Assembly: GCF_900109575.1 (NCBI RefSeq) | Contig: NZ_FOAF01000006.1 | Coordinates: 62,001-126,000, forward strand | Direction of reading: 5' to 3' | Source: Olivibacter domesticus | Lineage (GTDB): Bacteria > Bacteroidota > Bacteroidia > Sphingobacteriales > Sphingobacteriaceae | Length of the DNA: 64,000 nucleotides | Shown here: positions 63,941 through 64,000 of the stretch, piece by piece | How positions within the stretch are numbered: the stretch's first letter is position 1 | Layout of the letters: every line of letters begins with the position of its first letter | Notes under the pieces: model-generated | What the model was told of the DNA's origin: nothing | Database searches by the model: none | The model's input: only the letters and a program-made list of their open reading frames with translations | Program-made: the position numbers and the translations under genes

Positions 63941-64000
63941 TTATCTTGCTATGCGTTGTACAATGCCGGACGATTGCATAGAAAGTGCTTGCGTGTAATC
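63941..64000 (-). CDS. C-terminal end of a minus-strand gene that runs out of the window
   Basis: The last 19 codons before the stop read DYTQALSMQSSGIVQRIAR, an ordinary coding composition, and a terminator follows 20 bases later. Too short to assign a family. Confidence 0.5.
   Translation of the reverse strand, partial: DYTQALSMQSSGIVQRIAR

Overview
The window comes from a member of the Bacteroidota, most likely the family Sphingobacteriaceae. The evidence is six SusC/SusD outer-membrane uptake pairs in 64 kb, two ECF sigma/FecR anti-sigma cascades, lipoproteins of the Cys-Lys-Lys-acidic type, SusD proteins ending in Gln-Asn-Pro-Gly-Tyr, and promoters of the TTTG-N19-TAnnTTTG type. Genus and species cannot be fixed from the sequence. 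No rRNA, tRNA, CRISPR array or intact insertion sequence was seen.

Layout. 1-7.9 kb: a four-gene polysaccharide-utilisation operon (SusC, SusD, a beta-propeller BNR_4 protein that may be a polysaccharide lyase, and a lactate permease). 7.9-8.8 kb: a MOSC protein. 9.3-14.1 kb: a second SusC/SusD pair. 14.3-16.8 kb: an unusual four-gene operon (small Cys-Pro-Pro-Thr-Cys protein, membrane protein, histidine kinase, LuxR-type response regulator). 17.0-22.1 kb (minus strand): a third SusC/SusD pair. 22.1-23.0 kb: repeat-rich spacer. 23.0-27.7 kb: a peptide-export locus with a HlyD adaptor, a C39-peptidase ABC transporter, a small winged-helix regulator, and four tiny peptide genes. 27.8-28.7 kb: a Fic protein. 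29.1-33.8 kb: a fourth SusC/SusD pair. 33.9-38.6 kb: a mosaic of small genes, repeats, a HigBA-type module whose toxin is truncated, a DUF4886/lipocalin-like pair, an NTF2-like secreted protein and a YoeB toxin/antitoxin pair. 38.7-46.2 kb (minus): sigma, FecR, SusC, SusD and an endonuclease/phosphatase-family enzyme. 46.5-56.6 kb: an orphan receiver protein, a second NTF2-like copy, a four-gene lipoprotein operon (Asp-box, TIG and Kelch propellers) and a lectin/lipoprotein pair. 56.8-63.8 kb (minus): sigma, FecR, SusC and SusD.

The SusCD pairs should bind and import different polymers. The sigma/FecR pairs should induce their own SusC genes through the STN signalling domain at the SusC N-terminus, and only SusC proteins 1, 5 and 6 carry that domain. 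Pair 1 links polymer breakdown to an organic-acid permease.

Two areas look least described. (i) The peptide-export locus: a small leaderless gene at 27522-27647 ends in the same Gly-Glu-Phe-x-Tyr-Tyr-Val-Thr-His tail as the neighbouring double-glycine peptide, although the codons differ. (ii) The 47-57 kb area: two minus-strand cassettes (lipoprotein quartet; lectin plus small lipoprotein) are each driven from an almost identical 182-bp promoter repeat and are bracketed by intact or decayed pieces of one NTF2-like gene. This suggests a cassette array assembled by duplication and recombination.
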